Assembly (NCBI RefSeq): GCF_051201685.1
Contig: NZ_CP179213.1
Location: 930,001-994,000 of the forward strand
Origin: Luminiphilus sp051201685
GTDB taxonomy: Bacteria > Pseudomonadota > Gammaproteobacteria > Pseudomonadales > Halieaceae
DNA: 64,000 nt
Direction: 5' to 3'
This document shows positions 1-8,138 of this stretch, piece by piece; positions within the stretch are counted from its first letter, which is position 1; the number at the start of each line of letters is the position of its first letter. A program made the translations under genes and the position numbers. A model generated the notes under the pieces. That model saw only the letters and a program-made list of their open reading frames with translations. It did no database searches and was not told the DNA's origin.

Positions 1-292
1 AGGTGCAGTCAACCTGAAGCACCACCAATTTGATTGGCCCTTGGCTGAACACGCCCACCTGTCTAAAGATGCCGAGTCGGCAAAGCAAAGTGTTGCGGGT
101 CAGTTACGGCGGCTTGCTCGGGAAAGGCAGGCGCTAGGTATGATCCTTATGGGGCCTGCCTGCAGCGAGTGGGTGAACGTGCCTCCAGCGCTGACCCAAC
201 TCATCATTCCGTCAACATTGTCCATGCTTGAAGAACCCTTACTCAAGCGAGAGGCCTGGCAGGTGCTTAAGACTCATACCCCCCGGTCTTGA
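1..292 (+). CDS. Putative DNA polymerase III psi subunit (HolD-like), 3' part only
   Basis: The frame is open from the window edge to the TGA at 290-292, so this is the C-terminal about 96 residues of a gene that begins upstream. The visible part contains a Phe-Asp-Trp-Pro stretch, a basic helix and a hydrophobic Leu-Gly-Met-Ile-Leu-Met segment. I cannot recognise the family from residues alone. The call rests mainly on position: holD (polymerase III psi, which links the clamp loader to SSB) lies directly upstream of rimI in many gammaproteobacteria, and rimI follows here after 33 bases. The TTG at 41 is an internal leucine rather than a start. Confidence is high that it is coding and low on the function. 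Confidence 0.45.
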   Translation, partial: GAVNLKHHQFDWPLAEHAHLSKDAESAKQSVAGQLRRLARERQALGMILMGPACSEWVNVPPALTQLIIPSTLSMLEEPLLKREAWQVLKTHTPRS

Positions 293-325
293 GAGGCCAC
301 ATCGCCCAATTAAACAGGTGTTGTC

Positions 326-781
326 ATGGGTGCACAGCCGATACAAGCAATAACGAGAGAAAAATTAAGGCCGCTCTATGAGGCAGCCGATGGCCCATCA
401 TTAAACTTTCTCATGGATTTGATCGCGCAACCGGCTACGTGTAAAGCCTGGTATTGGGCGGACGGCGCTGAGGCTGCTGCGAGCGCTTGGTTTACGCATG
501 TGGGTGAGGAATGCGAACTCATAGACATTCGCGTTGCCGAAAATAAACGTCGCATAGGGCTGGCTGCATCGTTATTAAGTTTTGCGCTGATGGAGCTGAA
601 GTGTTTTGGGGCGACCGTCTGTAGGCTGGAGGTCCGGCAGAGTAACCATGCGGCCAGGGGGTTGTATGAAGGTCTGGGTTTTGAAACTGTTGGCCAACGG
701 CCCAATTATTACCGTGTTCAAGAGGGTAGGGAGGATGCCATTCTTATGGCTGTAAATATTGAGGCGATGCTCAATCCATGA
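326..781 (+). CDS. rimI: Ribosomal protein S18-alanine N-acetyltransferase RimI
   Basis: A GNAT-fold protein of 151 residues, the usual RimI length. It acetylates the N-terminal alanine of ribosomal protein S18 using acetyl-CoA. The acetyl-CoA loop is visible as R-R-x-G-x-A near residues 74-79. The RimI signature follows towards the C-terminus: Asn-His-Ala-Ala, then Leu-Tyr, Gly-Phe and a Tyr-Tyr pair. The gene lies just after the putative holD tail and overlaps the next gene by four bases (ATGA at 778-781), so the three are probably co-transcribed. The ATG at 326 has only a weak Shine-Dalgarno sequence. Other GNAT specificities cannot be excluded, but the position after a holD-like gene supports RimI. 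Confidence 0.85.
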   Translation: MGAQPIQAITREKLRPLYEAADGPSLNFLMDLIAQPATCKAWYWADGAEAAASAWFTHVGEECELIDIRVAENKRRIGLAASLLSFALMELKCFGATVCRLEVRQSNHAARGLYEGLGFETVGQRPNYYRVQEGREDAILMAVNIEAMLNP

Positions 782-1173
782 ATATTTTAGAGACCGATCA
801 CTGGTGTCTGTTACTTCCCCCCGAGTGGTCGGGGGATTATGACGATGACGTGGTTAGAATTGGTGATGCCGATGAGGTGGGAGAAATTGAGATCACTACC
901 TTGTGCAAAGACAGCGGGAAGGTAACGCCCTCTGAAATCGTTGCAATGGCAAAGGAGGAGTCACCGGAAGTCGCCAGCTGGAAAGACACTGAGATCGGTC
1001 AGTTCAAGGGATTAACCGGAAGCTTCCTCGACGAGGATACCCACGTTCAAGAGTGGTATGTTTCGGCCACGTCAGTCCTGCTCTACATTACCTACGTCTG
1101 TGATGCGGAGAATGCAGGTATGGATGACGCGGCTGTAATCGAGATTTTAGGAACTTTAGTCGTCGCGGATTAA
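778..1173 (+). CDS. Small acidic protein of unknown function
   Basis: A soluble, strongly acidic protein of 131 residues with no signal peptide or membrane segment. I do not recognise the family. It opens with a Trp-containing segment followed by Pro-Pro-Glu-Trp and an Asp-rich run, and has an alternating beta pattern typical of small alpha/beta domains. Its start codon overlaps the rimI stop (ATGA), which argues that it is translated in the same operon. It ends ten bases from the convergent rsxE stop. No function is proposed. Confidence 0.7.
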   Translation: MNILETDHWCLLLPPEWSGDYDDDVVRIGDADEVGEIEITTLCKDSGKVTPSEIVAMAKEESPEVASWKDTEIGQFKGLTGSFLDEDTHVQEWYVSATSVLLYITYVCDAENAGMDDAAVIEILGTLVVAD

Positions 1174-1183
1174 AGCGGCACCG

Positions 1184-1897
1184 TCAGGATATTTTCCCGG
1201 TAACTCGAACGCGTTTGGTACCGGCAATAACCGGGGCTTTGGTTGCCTCAGATCTGCGAGTTGCAGCGTTGTCCCAAGCGTTTTTACCGGCAATGAGAAA
1301 GCCGGTCACGATAAATGCGCCGGGAGGCAGGATAGCCAGTAACAGCGCGGGGTAATCTGCCGAGATTATGAAGTGCCATTGTCGGGCACCATCACCAAAA
1401 AGCAGCTGCATGTTTGCAAACAAGCCGCCTGTTCCCAGCAACTCGCGAATCGCCCCCAAGACGACCAAAACAGCACCAAAGCCAACGCCCATGATAAAGC
1501 CATCGTAAATTGAGGGTAATACCGGGTTCTTCGCTGCGAAGGCGTCCGCCCGGCCAAGAATGATGCAGTTTGTTGTTATAAGCGGCAGAAAAATACCCAG
1601 AATTTGATAGAGCTCGTAGGTGTATGCCTGCATGAGCAGTTCAATGGCTGTCACTGATGCCGCAATGATCATGACAAAAACGGGGAGTCGAATCGTATCT
1701 GAGACAACATTCCGCACCACCGATACGCAAAGATTGGAACTGACTAAAACGAACAAGGTGGCTGCTGCCAGGCCGAGAGCATTCACAACAGAGGCGGAGA
1801 CCGCAAGCAGGGGGCACAACCCCAGTAGCTGCACCAAAGCGGGATTATTTTTCCAGAGTCCATTGTGGGTTAGCGTGGCGTAGGTTGGTGTTGTCAT
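1184..1897 (-). CDS. rsxE: Rnf/Rsx electron transport complex subunit E
   Basis: An integral membrane subunit of 237 residues with about six hydrophobic segments, homologous to NqrD. It belongs to the inner-membrane Rnf complex, which couples ferredoxin/NADH electron transfer to ion movement and in E. coli (as Rsx) keeps the SoxR iron-sulfur cluster reduced. The N-terminal segment carries the family Asn-Pro-Ala-Leu-Val-Gln-Leu-Leu-Gly-Leu-Cys-Pro-Leu, and a second Leu-Ile-Thr-Thr-Asn-Cys motif matches the half that is paralogous with RsxA. The C-terminal tail is basic and longer than in E. coli. It is the last gene of the rsx operon and overlaps rsxG by four bases. Confidence 0.95.
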   Translation of the reverse strand: MTTPTYATLTHNGLWKNNPALVQLLGLCPLLAVSASVVNALGLAAATLFVLVSSNLCVSVVRNVVSDTIRLPVFVMIIAASVTAIELLMQAYTYELYQILGIFLPLITTNCIILGRADAFAAKNPVLPSIYDGFIMGVGFGAVLVVLGAIRELLGTGGLFANMQLLFGDGARQWHFIISADYPALLLAILPPGAFIVTGFLIAGKNAWDNAATRRSEATKAPVIAGTKRVRVTGKIS

Positions 1898-2550
1898 GGG
1901 CCAGTCTCCACGGCGGTATTGTGCGTCGGGTCTACCTCGAATAGCCGGTCTCGATGCAGGGCTTGATACTCAAGTGTGCGACGGATGGCGGCAACAACGG
2001 CTCTAGGCGTCACCGTAGCGCCAGTAAATTGGTCAAAAGCACCGCCATCTTTTTTGACGCTCCACTCAGGCTGTAAGGGAGACCGTAGCGAACGTCCGTC
2101 AAAGCTCAGTATCCAAGGTGACTTTCTGGTGTCGATGCCATCCCCCAGCCCCGGTGTTTCTTTATGAGACACGACTCGGGCACCCGCGATCTCGCCGTCG
2201 GCGGTGACACCAACGAGTAATTCGATGTCTCCGCTGTAGCCGTCTCGCGCTGTTGCAGGAAGAATGACACCCACCACGGTTTCATCGATTCGCACGGTGT
2301 AGCCACTGCGTTCGCTCCGCAGTTCCAATAGTGGGGTGTTGGCTTCAAGCGTAAAACGATCATCGATAAGGCTGTTGTTGTGGGTATTGGCAGGAAAAAT
2401 TTCTAATAGCTGCCGCGCTTCGGCCTCACGTATTGAACGCTCAATATCCGTTTTTGTTGTGGCCCACGTCCATGCAATCAATGCGGCAGCTAATGCTGCG
2501 AAAATACCCAGAAACAGTGCAGAACGTGAAATCGCAACGGCGGCCTTCAC
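1894..2550 (-). CDS. rsxG: Rnf/Rsx electron transport complex subunit G (flavoprotein)
   Basis: A protein of 218 residues with one N-terminal membrane helix (about residues 9-30) and a periplasmic FMN-binding domain. The flavinylation motif Thr-Gly-Ala-Thr lies at residues 176-179, so Thr179 should carry FMN through a phosphoester bond added by ApbE. The family motif His-Lys-Glu-Thr-Pro-Gly-Leu-Gly-Asp is at 129-137. It lies between rsxD and rsxE with four-base overlaps on both sides, consistent with translational coupling. No apbE gene is visible in this window, so maturation depends on a gene elsewhere. Confidence 0.95.
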   Translation of the reverse strand: MKAAVAISRSALFLGIFAALAAALIAWTWATTKTDIERSIREAEARQLLEIFPANTHNNSLIDDRFTLEANTPLLELRSERSGYTVRIDETVVGVILPATARDGYSGDIELLVGVTADGEIAGARVVSHKETPGLGDGIDTRKSPWILSFDGRSLRSPLQPEWSVKKDGGAFDQFTGATVTPRAVVAAIRRTLEYQALHRDRLFEVDPTHNTAVETGP

Positions 2551-3578
2551 TCGTCATCCCTCTTACTAGGTTTATGACCATAGGTGACCGGCTGTGTGTA
2601 CTGATCAATAAACGGCGCCGCGAAATTGAGAATTAAAACGGCAAAAGCCACGGCATCAGGATAATTGCCCGCCACCCGGATCAGGTACAGCAGCACCCCG
2701 ACTAGGGCCCCAAACACGAGTCGCCCGCGATTCGATGTCGCGCCGCTAACAGGGTCCGTAATGATAAAAAAGGCTCCAAACATGGTGGCGCCGCTGAGCC
2801 AATGAAATAAGGGCGAGCCGCCACTCTCGGAGCTGCCGCTATCGAAACCGATGGCTGCACAAAGCCCTAAAGTGAAAAGCATGGCGACTGGGGCATGCCA
2901 AGTAAAGATGCCGCGATAAATCAACCAGGCCCCACCTGCCAGAAAAGCGATGTTCACCCACTCCCAGCCAATTCCCGCCCACTGACCAAACTGAGGACTG
3001 TTGTTATAGAGATCGTCCAGTAACAGCCCTTTATTCTGGCGCAGAATATCGAGGGGCGTTGCCATAGTGACGCCATCATAGCTGGCAGGTACTAATAGGG
3101 CGGTCAGGGACTCAGCGACGCCGGGTATCTCGCCAAGGCCCCGAGGAGCTTGCCAGCTCGACATTTGTAGGGGGAATGAAATTAGCAGCACCACGTAACC
3201 AACCATGGCGGGGTTGAAGGGGTTGTAACCCAAACCACCGAAAACATGCTTACCTAGAATGACTGCCGACAAAATACCGGCTGTGACCAACCACCAGGGA
3301 GCGTAAGGGGGGAGTGCAATACAAAGCAGCGTGGAGGTTACAAGCACGCTGTAGTCTTGCAAATACCGCTTTGGGTTGCGGTCTCGAAGGCGCAGCGCGC
3401 TGTATTCGAGGGCGAGTGCCAATAGGCCCCCGAATAAAATATTGATCAGGGTGCCCGGGCCAAAAAACCACGTTAAAACCCCAATGCCAGGAAGCGTGGC
3501 CAACAAGACGGCCTGCATAACCTGAGTGGTTGTGAGGGGGCCGTGGCCATGGGGTGAAGTGATACGGAGGAAGTTCAA
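2547..3578 (-). CDS. rsxD: Rnf/Rsx electron transport complex subunit D
   Basis: A polytopic membrane protein of 343 residues related to NqrB. The covalent flavin site is read as Asp-Gly-Val-Thr-Met-Ala-Thr-Pro-Leu at 168-176, with Thr174 the expected FMN attachment residue. The family usually has Ser-Gly-Ala-Thr here, so Thr-Met-Ala-Thr is a mild variant. The N-terminus has the typical Ser-Pro-His start and the segment Gly-Tyr-Asn-Pro-Phe-Asn-Pro-Ala-Met is present at 117-125. The gene overlaps rsxC and rsxG by four bases each. Confidence 0.95.
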   Translation of the reverse strand: MNFLRITSPHGHGPLTTTQVMQAVLLATLPGIGVLTWFFGPGTLINILFGGLLALALEYSALRLRDRNPKRYLQDYSVLVTSTLLCIALPPYAPWWLVTAGILSAVILGKHVFGGLGYNPFNPAMVGYVVLLISFPLQMSSWQAPRGLGEIPGVAESLTALLVPASYDGVTMATPLDILRQNKGLLLDDLYNNSPQFGQWAGIGWEWVNIAFLAGGAWLIYRGIFTWHAPVAMLFTLGLCAAIGFDSGSSESGGSPLFHWLSGATMFGAFFIITDPVSGATSNRGRLVFGALVGVLLYLIRVAGNYPDAVAFAVLILNFAAPFIDQYTQPVTYGHKPSKRDDE

Positions 3579-5116
3579 GAGCCGCTTTCCTCATTACCCG
3601 CGCTTTCTTTTTTTGCCTTAGCTCGGGCAATGGCAGCAGCGACAGGGTCGTCGGCGCCGCCTGCAGCCGCCTTTTTCTCAGCCGCGGCACGGCGGGCTGC
3701 GCGTTGTGCCTCGCGCGCAATGGCTTCTTGTTCTAGTCGTGCTTCACGGGCTTCGAACCGATCTCGAGAGCGGTCTGACCGTACTTTCTCGGCCTTGGAC
3801 TCGCGTATCATTCCCTTGGCGGCTCGATAATATTGCACCAGAGGAATATGGCTGGGGCATACCCACGAGCACGCACCGCACTCAATACAATCGGCTAAAT
3901 GATGGCGCTCTAGTTGTTCCTGATCTTTAGCACGGGCATACCAGTAAAGCTGTTGAGGTAACAGTGAAGCTGGACAAGCCTCCGCACAAAGCCCACAGCG
4001 TATACAAGCCTGCGCATCTGGGGGCGTTGGCAACTCCTGTTCTGTGGGAACAAGAATACAGTTTGTGGTCTTCACAATGGGAACCGCGGCAGACTCAAGA
4101 GCGAAGCCCATCATGGGTCCACCATGAATAAGTCGCCGGTTTTGACTGGGGTCAAAGCCGGCGACGGTCAGCAGATGCTCAATTGGGGTCCCCAATCGGG
4201 TACGGTAATTGCCGGGGCGCATAAGAGCGCGTCCCGTCAAAGTCACAATGCGGTCAGTGAGGGGTTTGCCATGACAGACTGCATCTCTTGCGGCTACTGC
4301 CGTTCCCGGGTTCTGGCAAACAATCCCCAAGTCAGCTGGGAGCCCTCCGGCAGGAACTTGTTGTCCGGTCAAAATCTCGATGAGCTGCTTCTCACCTCCG
4401 GATGGATATTTTGTGGGGAAGGTCATGACCTTGCAGTGCTCGCCTGCAGTCTCTGCTGCTTCGCGCATAGCCGCGAGTGCTGCGGGTTTATTGTCTTCGA
4501 CAGCCAGTAAAATATCTTCAACAGCTAATATCCGTGCAAGTATTTGAGCGCCTTCGACAATGCCTGCCGCGTCAACCTGCATAAGCGTGTCGTCGGCGGT
4601 AATGTAGGGTTCGCACTCTGTGCCGTTAATGATTAACGTGGTTAAGGGCAGCCGCTCCCTAGCCATGAGTTTTACTGCGGTTGGAAACCCGGCGCCGCCC
4701 ATGCCGGCAATGCCTGCAGCACTTATGCGGGAGATTAATGACTCGGGCGTTTCAGTGCGCCAATCCTCGCAACCGCGGCATTCTATCCAGCGATCTTCAC
4801 CATCACAGGCGAGCTCCAAGCACAAGTTATCAAGTGCCGAGGGGTGAGGTACTGGCCTGGGTTCTATGGCAATGACAGTACCTGAGGTGGGTGCGTGCAG
4901 CGGTACGCTGACCATGCCGTCTGCCTCCGCCAAGAGTTGCCCTCCCAGCACATAGTCGCCAGGCTTTACGCATAAACTCGAGGGCTTACCGATATGTTGC
5001 GACAGCGGCAGAACGAGTGATTGAGGTAAACCTGCATCTAACACCGTGCCAGGGTTGGAAAGGTGCTTTTCCTCTTCTGGGTGGATGCCGCCATGAATGT
5101 TAAAAAAAGTGTTCAT
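3575..5116 (-). CDS. rsxC: Rnf/Rsx electron transport complex subunit C (NADH-binding, Fe-S)
   Basis: A peripheral subunit of 513 residues homologous to NqrF/complex I NuoF-type NADH:FMN modules. The glycine-rich nucleotide loop Met-Gly-Gly-Ala-Gly-Phe-Pro-Thr-Ala-Val-Lys lies at 139-149. Two CxxCxxCxxxCP [4Fe-4S] motifs use Cys371/374/377/381 and Cys410/413/416/420. After residue about 445 there is an Ala/Arg/Lys-rich, probably helical tail. This tail is much shorter than the several-hundred-residue repeat extension of E. coli RsxC, which is common outside the enterobacteria. It sits in the middle of the rsx operon with four-base overlaps. Confidence 0.95.
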   Translation of the reverse strand: MNTFFNIHGGIHPEEEKHLSNPGTVLDAGLPQSLVLPLSQHIGKPSSLCVKPGDYVLGGQLLAEADGMVSVPLHAPTSGTVIAIEPRPVPHPSALDNLCLELACDGEDRWIECRGCEDWRTETPESLISRISAAGIAGMGGAGFPTAVKLMARERLPLTTLIINGTECEPYITADDTLMQVDAAGIVEGAQILARILAVEDILLAVEDNKPAALAAMREAAETAGEHCKVMTFPTKYPSGGEKQLIEILTGQQVPAGGLPADLGIVCQNPGTAVAARDAVCHGKPLTDRIVTLTGRALMRPGNYRTRLGTPIEHLLTVAGFDPSQNRRLIHGGPMMGFALESAAVPIVKTTNCILVPTEQELPTPPDAQACIRCGLCAEACPASLLPQQLYWYARAKDQEQLERHHLADCIECGACSWVCPSHIPLVQYYRAAKGMIRESKAEKVRSDRSRDRFEAREARLEQEAIAREAQRAARRAAAEKKAAAGGADDPVAAAIARAKAKKESAGNEESGS

Positions 5117-5715
5117 GCGGCTTCACGATCTGTAGCGATGATGTTGTTTTTATTTTCGCTGGGCTCGGGCAGCTCCCAGCGCCAGTGTTCAATACCGCCC
5201 TTGCGCGGCAGCATATCGATGCAATCCACAGGGCAGGGTTCAACGCACAGGTCGCAGCCTGTACATTCATCTGCAATCACCGTGTGCATCAGCTTGGCCG
5301 CGCCTAAAATGGCGTCAACAGGGCAGGCCTGAATGCACTTGGTGCAGCCAATACACTCGTCCTCACGGATGTAGGCCACGTTGGGCTCTTTTTCTTCGCC
5401 GTGTTCTGCATCGAGGGTTAGAGGCTCGACATCCAATAAATCGGCAAGGGCGTCTATGGTTTCTTGCCCCCCGGGTGGGCACTTGTTAATCGCTCCGCCC
5501 TCTGCAATGGCGGTGGCATAGGGCTTACAGCCAGGGTGGCCGCACTGGCCGCATTGCGTTTGCGGTAGCAACTGATTGATTTGATCAACAAGTGGGTTGC
5601 CCTCAGTTTTAAAGCGCACTGACGCGTACCCCAATATGCCACCAAATCCCAGCCCCAGACCTAAAAGGGCTAGTAGAGCTGCGAGTAGGGGGTCGCTTTG
5701 AAGTAGGGTCAGCAT
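5113..5715 (-). CDS. rsxB: Rnf/Rsx electron transport complex subunit B (polyferredoxin)
   Basis: A protein of 200 residues with an N-terminal membrane helix (about 5-32). A first cluster motif with Cys55, 58, 63 and 79 is of the CxxC...CxxxxC...C type shared by RnfB and related ferredoxins. Two classical [4Fe-4S] motifs follow at Cys121/124/127/131 and Cys151/154/157/161. It passes electrons between the membrane flavins and soluble carriers. The start lies two bases downstream of the rsxA stop and the end overlaps rsxC by four bases. Confidence 0.95.
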   Translation of the reverse strand: MLTLLQSDPLLAALLALLGLGLGFGGILGYASVRFKTEGNPLVDQINQLLPQTQCGQCGHPGCKPYATAIAEGGAINKCPPGGQETIDALADLLDVEPLTLDAEHGEEKEPNVAYIREDECIGCTKCIQACPVDAILGAAKLMHTVIADECTGCDLCVEPCPVDCIDMLPRKGGIEHWRWELPEPSENKNNIIATDREAA

Positions 5716-5717
5716 TC

Positions 5718-6311
5718 TTACACCAACCCTGCAAAGCCCATGAAGGCAAGGGAAGCAAGTCCGGCAGTGATCATGCCGATAGCGGCCCCCTGAAAAGGTT
5801 CGGGAACGTCGGCTACGGTGAGGCGCTCGCGCATGGCTGCGAACAACACTAAAACTAAGGAAAACCCCACAGCGGCGCCAAATCCATAAAATAAGGATTG
5901 GGTGAAGTTATGTGCCTGATTGATGTTGAGTAACGCCACCCCTAACACGGCGCAATTGGTGGTAATCAACGGCAAGTACACGCCCAACACGCGGTGCAGT
6001 AGCGGGCTGGACTTACGCACCACCATTTCAGTGAATTGCACAACGACGGCGATAACCAAGATAAAGCTTATGGTGCGTAGGTAGGTGAGGTCTAGGGGTA
6101 CCAGCAGCCATGTGTAGGTGAGATAGCTGCAGACCGATGCGAGTGTCAGCACAAAAGTTGTGGCAGCCGACATACCCATCGCCGTCTCAAGTTTATTGGA
6201 GACGCCCATAAACGGACACAACCCCAAAAATTGGACAAGAACAAAATTATTGACGAGCACTGTCCCCGCTAGGAGTAGTGCGTAATCGGCCAGCATGCGC
6301 AGCTCCGGCAA
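5718..6311 (-). CDS. rsxA: Rnf/Rsx electron transport complex subunit A
   Basis: A six-helix membrane protein of 197 residues homologous to NqrE and paralogous to RsxE. The paired motifs Val-Gln-Phe-Leu-Gly-Leu-Cys-Pro-Phe (about 26-34) and Ile-Thr-Thr-Asn-Cys (about 115-119) hold the cysteines thought to ligate an iron-sulfur centre between subunits A and E within the membrane. It is the first gene of the rsx operon; a plausible promoter lies at 6334-6362. Gene order A-B-C-D-G-E matches other gammaproteobacteria, but nth, which follows rsxE in E. coli, is instead at 32394. Confidence 0.95.
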   Translation of the reverse strand: MPELRMLADYALLLAGTVLVNNFVLVQFLGLCPFMGVSNKLETAMGMSAATTFVLTLASVCSYLTYTWLLVPLDLTYLRTISFILVIAVVVQFTEMVVRKSSPLLHRVLGVYLPLITTNCAVLGVALLNINQAHNFTQSLFYGFGAAVGFSLVLVLFAAMRERLTVADVPEPFQGAAIGMITAGLASLAFMGFAGLV

Positions 6312-6333
6312 CCCTGAAGTTTAGTCTGGCCCT

Positions 6334-6362
6334 ATTCTAGACAAAACCGAGCGTTACGGTAA
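6334..6362 (-). promoter_or_regulatory. Candidate sigma70 promoter of the rsx operon
   Basis: On the minus strand a -35 box TTACCG (complement of 6357-6362) and a -10 box TAGAAT (complement of 6334-6339) are separated by exactly 17 bases and lie about 23 bases upstream of the rsxA ATG. This is the only reasonable promoter in the 69-base gap between metG and rsxA. The call is from consensus matching alone. Confidence 0.45.
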
Positions 6363-6380
6363 TGTTTTGGTGTTATATGC

Positions 6381-8024
6381 TTAAGACTTTCCGTCCTCGA
6401 CCATAGCGGCAACATTATCGGGGTCTACCCGCTGCAACAGCGGCTGAAAGTCGTTTAACTCATGAGCCAATAACGGCGCATCGAGGTCATGCCAGTTTAG
6501 GTTAACCTTGAGAAATAATTCCGACCGCTCTGCCATGTTGGGCAGAACAGGCTTCAGGTAGGTGATCAGTGCACGGAAAAGATTGATTCCTACCGAGCAT
6601 ACCGCCTGCACCTCAGCCTCGCTGCCCGGCTCTTTTGCGAGAACCCAGGGCTTTTTGTCATCGATGTACTGATTAGCTTGGTCGGCTAAGGCAATGATTT
6701 CACGCATAGCACGACTGAACTCACGGGCTTCGTAAAGTGCGGCTATATCGTCGCCGGCGTCGATAAAACGTTGAACTAGGGCGGGCTCTGCACACTGCAC
6801 ACTTAGGGTGTTGGCAAACTTTTTACGCAAAAACCCCGCGCATCGACTCGCAATATTGACCACCTTGCCGACTAAATCTGAGTTTACGCGTTTGATGAAG
6901 TCATCGAGATTCAAGTCGAAGTCATCAACGCCGGCCCCCAGCTTGGCAGCAAAGTAGTAGCGCAGGTACTCAGGGTCAAGGTGTTTTAGATAGGCACTGG
7001 CATGTATGAAGGTGCCGCGGCTTTTAGACATTTTTGTCCCATCAACGGTCAGGAAGCCGTGGGCGTAAATAGCTGTCGGTAGACGCAACTCTGCAGCTTG
7101 CAGCATTGCCGGCCAAAACAAGCCGTGGAAGTTGATGATGTCTTTACCAATAAAGTGATAGAGCTCAGTGTCATGTCCCGGCTGCCACCACTGATCGAAA
7201 TCGACGTTCTCCCGCTGGCAGTAGTCAAGGCAGCTGGCAATATAGCCAATGGGGGCGTCGAGCCAGACGTAGAAATATTTTCCCGGGTGTCCGGGGATCT
7301 CAAAGCCAAAGTAGGGGGCATCGCGACTGATGTCCCAATCCTGCAGACCTGCGTCGATCCATTCACGTAATTTATTGCGAATAGCGGGTTGCAGACTGCC
7401 GCTTGATGTCCACTTTTCAAGAAGTTCGTGGAAATGGGATAGCTGAAAAAACAGATGATCTGACGCTTTTTCAATGGGTGTGGCCCCTGAAAGCGCTGAA
7501 ACAGGATCGATCAGATCTGTGGGGCTATAGGTGGCCCCGCAGGCTTCGCAGTTGTCGCCGTATTGATCGGGAGTTTTGCAGCGCGGGCAGGTTCCTTTAA
7601 TGAACCGATCGGCTAGAAAAAGACCTTTGTCGGGGTCGAAAGCTTGAGTGATTTCGCGGCTGCCAATGTGTCCCTGAGTGTCTAATCGGCTGAAAATTTC
7701 AGCGGACCACTGTTGGTTTTCGGGGGAGTGGGTGGAGGCGTAGTTATCAAAACCAATGACAAAGCCCGTCGAATCTTCTAAATGGTTTAGCCGAACGCGC
7801 TCAATGTGTGTTTCTGGCGAAGTTCCGGCTTTTTCTGCCGCAAGCATGATAGCTGTACCATGGGCGTCGTCCGCGCACACGTATATACATTGGTGTCCTC
7901 GTGAGCGCTGAAACCTCACCCAGATATCGGCTTGCACCTGCTCCAATATGTGTCCAAGGTGCAGCGGAGCATTGGCGTAGGGGAGGGCTGATGTGACGAG
8001 TATATTCCGCGTTGCAGAGGTCAT
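6381..8024 (-). CDS. metG: Methionine-tRNA ligase, short form
   Basis: A class I aminoacyl-tRNA synthetase that charges tRNA-Met. The HIGH-type motif is His-Leu-Gly-His at 22-25 and KMSKS is at 331-335. The zinc-binding connective peptide has Cys146, 149, 159 and 162. At 547 residues it stops after the anticodon-binding helical domain and lacks the C-terminal EMAP/Trbp111-like tRNA-binding domain of the 677-residue E. coli and Pseudomonas enzymes. The frame ends cleanly at a TAA with no leftover coding for that domain before rsxA, so this looks like a natural short form. It is divergent from mrp, as in many gammaproteobacteria. Confidence 0.95.
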   Translation of the reverse strand: MTSATRNILVTSALPYANAPLHLGHILEQVQADIWVRFQRSRGHQCIYVCADDAHGTAIMLAAEKAGTSPETHIERVRLNHLEDSTGFVIGFDNYASTHSPENQQWSAEIFSRLDTQGHIGSREITQAFDPDKGLFLADRFIKGTCPRCKTPDQYGDNCEACGATYSPTDLIDPVSALSGATPIEKASDHLFFQLSHFHELLEKWTSSGSLQPAIRNKLREWIDAGLQDWDISRDAPYFGFEIPGHPGKYFYVWLDAPIGYIASCLDYCQRENVDFDQWWQPGHDTELYHFIGKDIINFHGLFWPAMLQAAELRLPTAIYAHGFLTVDGTKMSKSRGTFIHASAYLKHLDPEYLRYYFAAKLGAGVDDFDLNLDDFIKRVNSDLVGKVVNIASRCAGFLRKKFANTLSVQCAEPALVQRFIDAGDDIAALYEAREFSRAMREIIALADQANQYIDDKKPWVLAKEPGSEAEVQAVCSVGINLFRALITYLKPVLPNMAERSELFLKVNLNWHDLDAPLLAHELNDFQPLLQRVDPDNVAAMVEDGKS

Positions 8025-8105
8025 ACGGGACTAGAGCCTGATAATGAAGTGAGCGAAGTCTACCGGAACACAAGCACTGTTTCATGCTGAGTTGAGCCAG
8101 TTAGG

Positions 8106-8111
8106 TATACT
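8106..8111 (+). promoter_or_regulatory. Candidate -10 box for mrp
   Basis: TATACT lies 28 bases before the mrp ATG in the 114-base divergent gap with metG. The -35 region is poor: TTCATG at 8081-8086 would need 19-base spacing. It is kept as a weak candidate because the gap must hold promoters for both genes. Confidence 0.3.
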
Positions 8112-8138
8112 TGCGCTCTTTTTTACCCAGCCGGAAAA

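Noticed and set aside
3630..3930. Open frames on the plus strand opposite rsxC
   Set aside because: They mirror the Ala/Arg-rich rsxC tail, have no ribosome-binding sites and encode low-complexity peptides.
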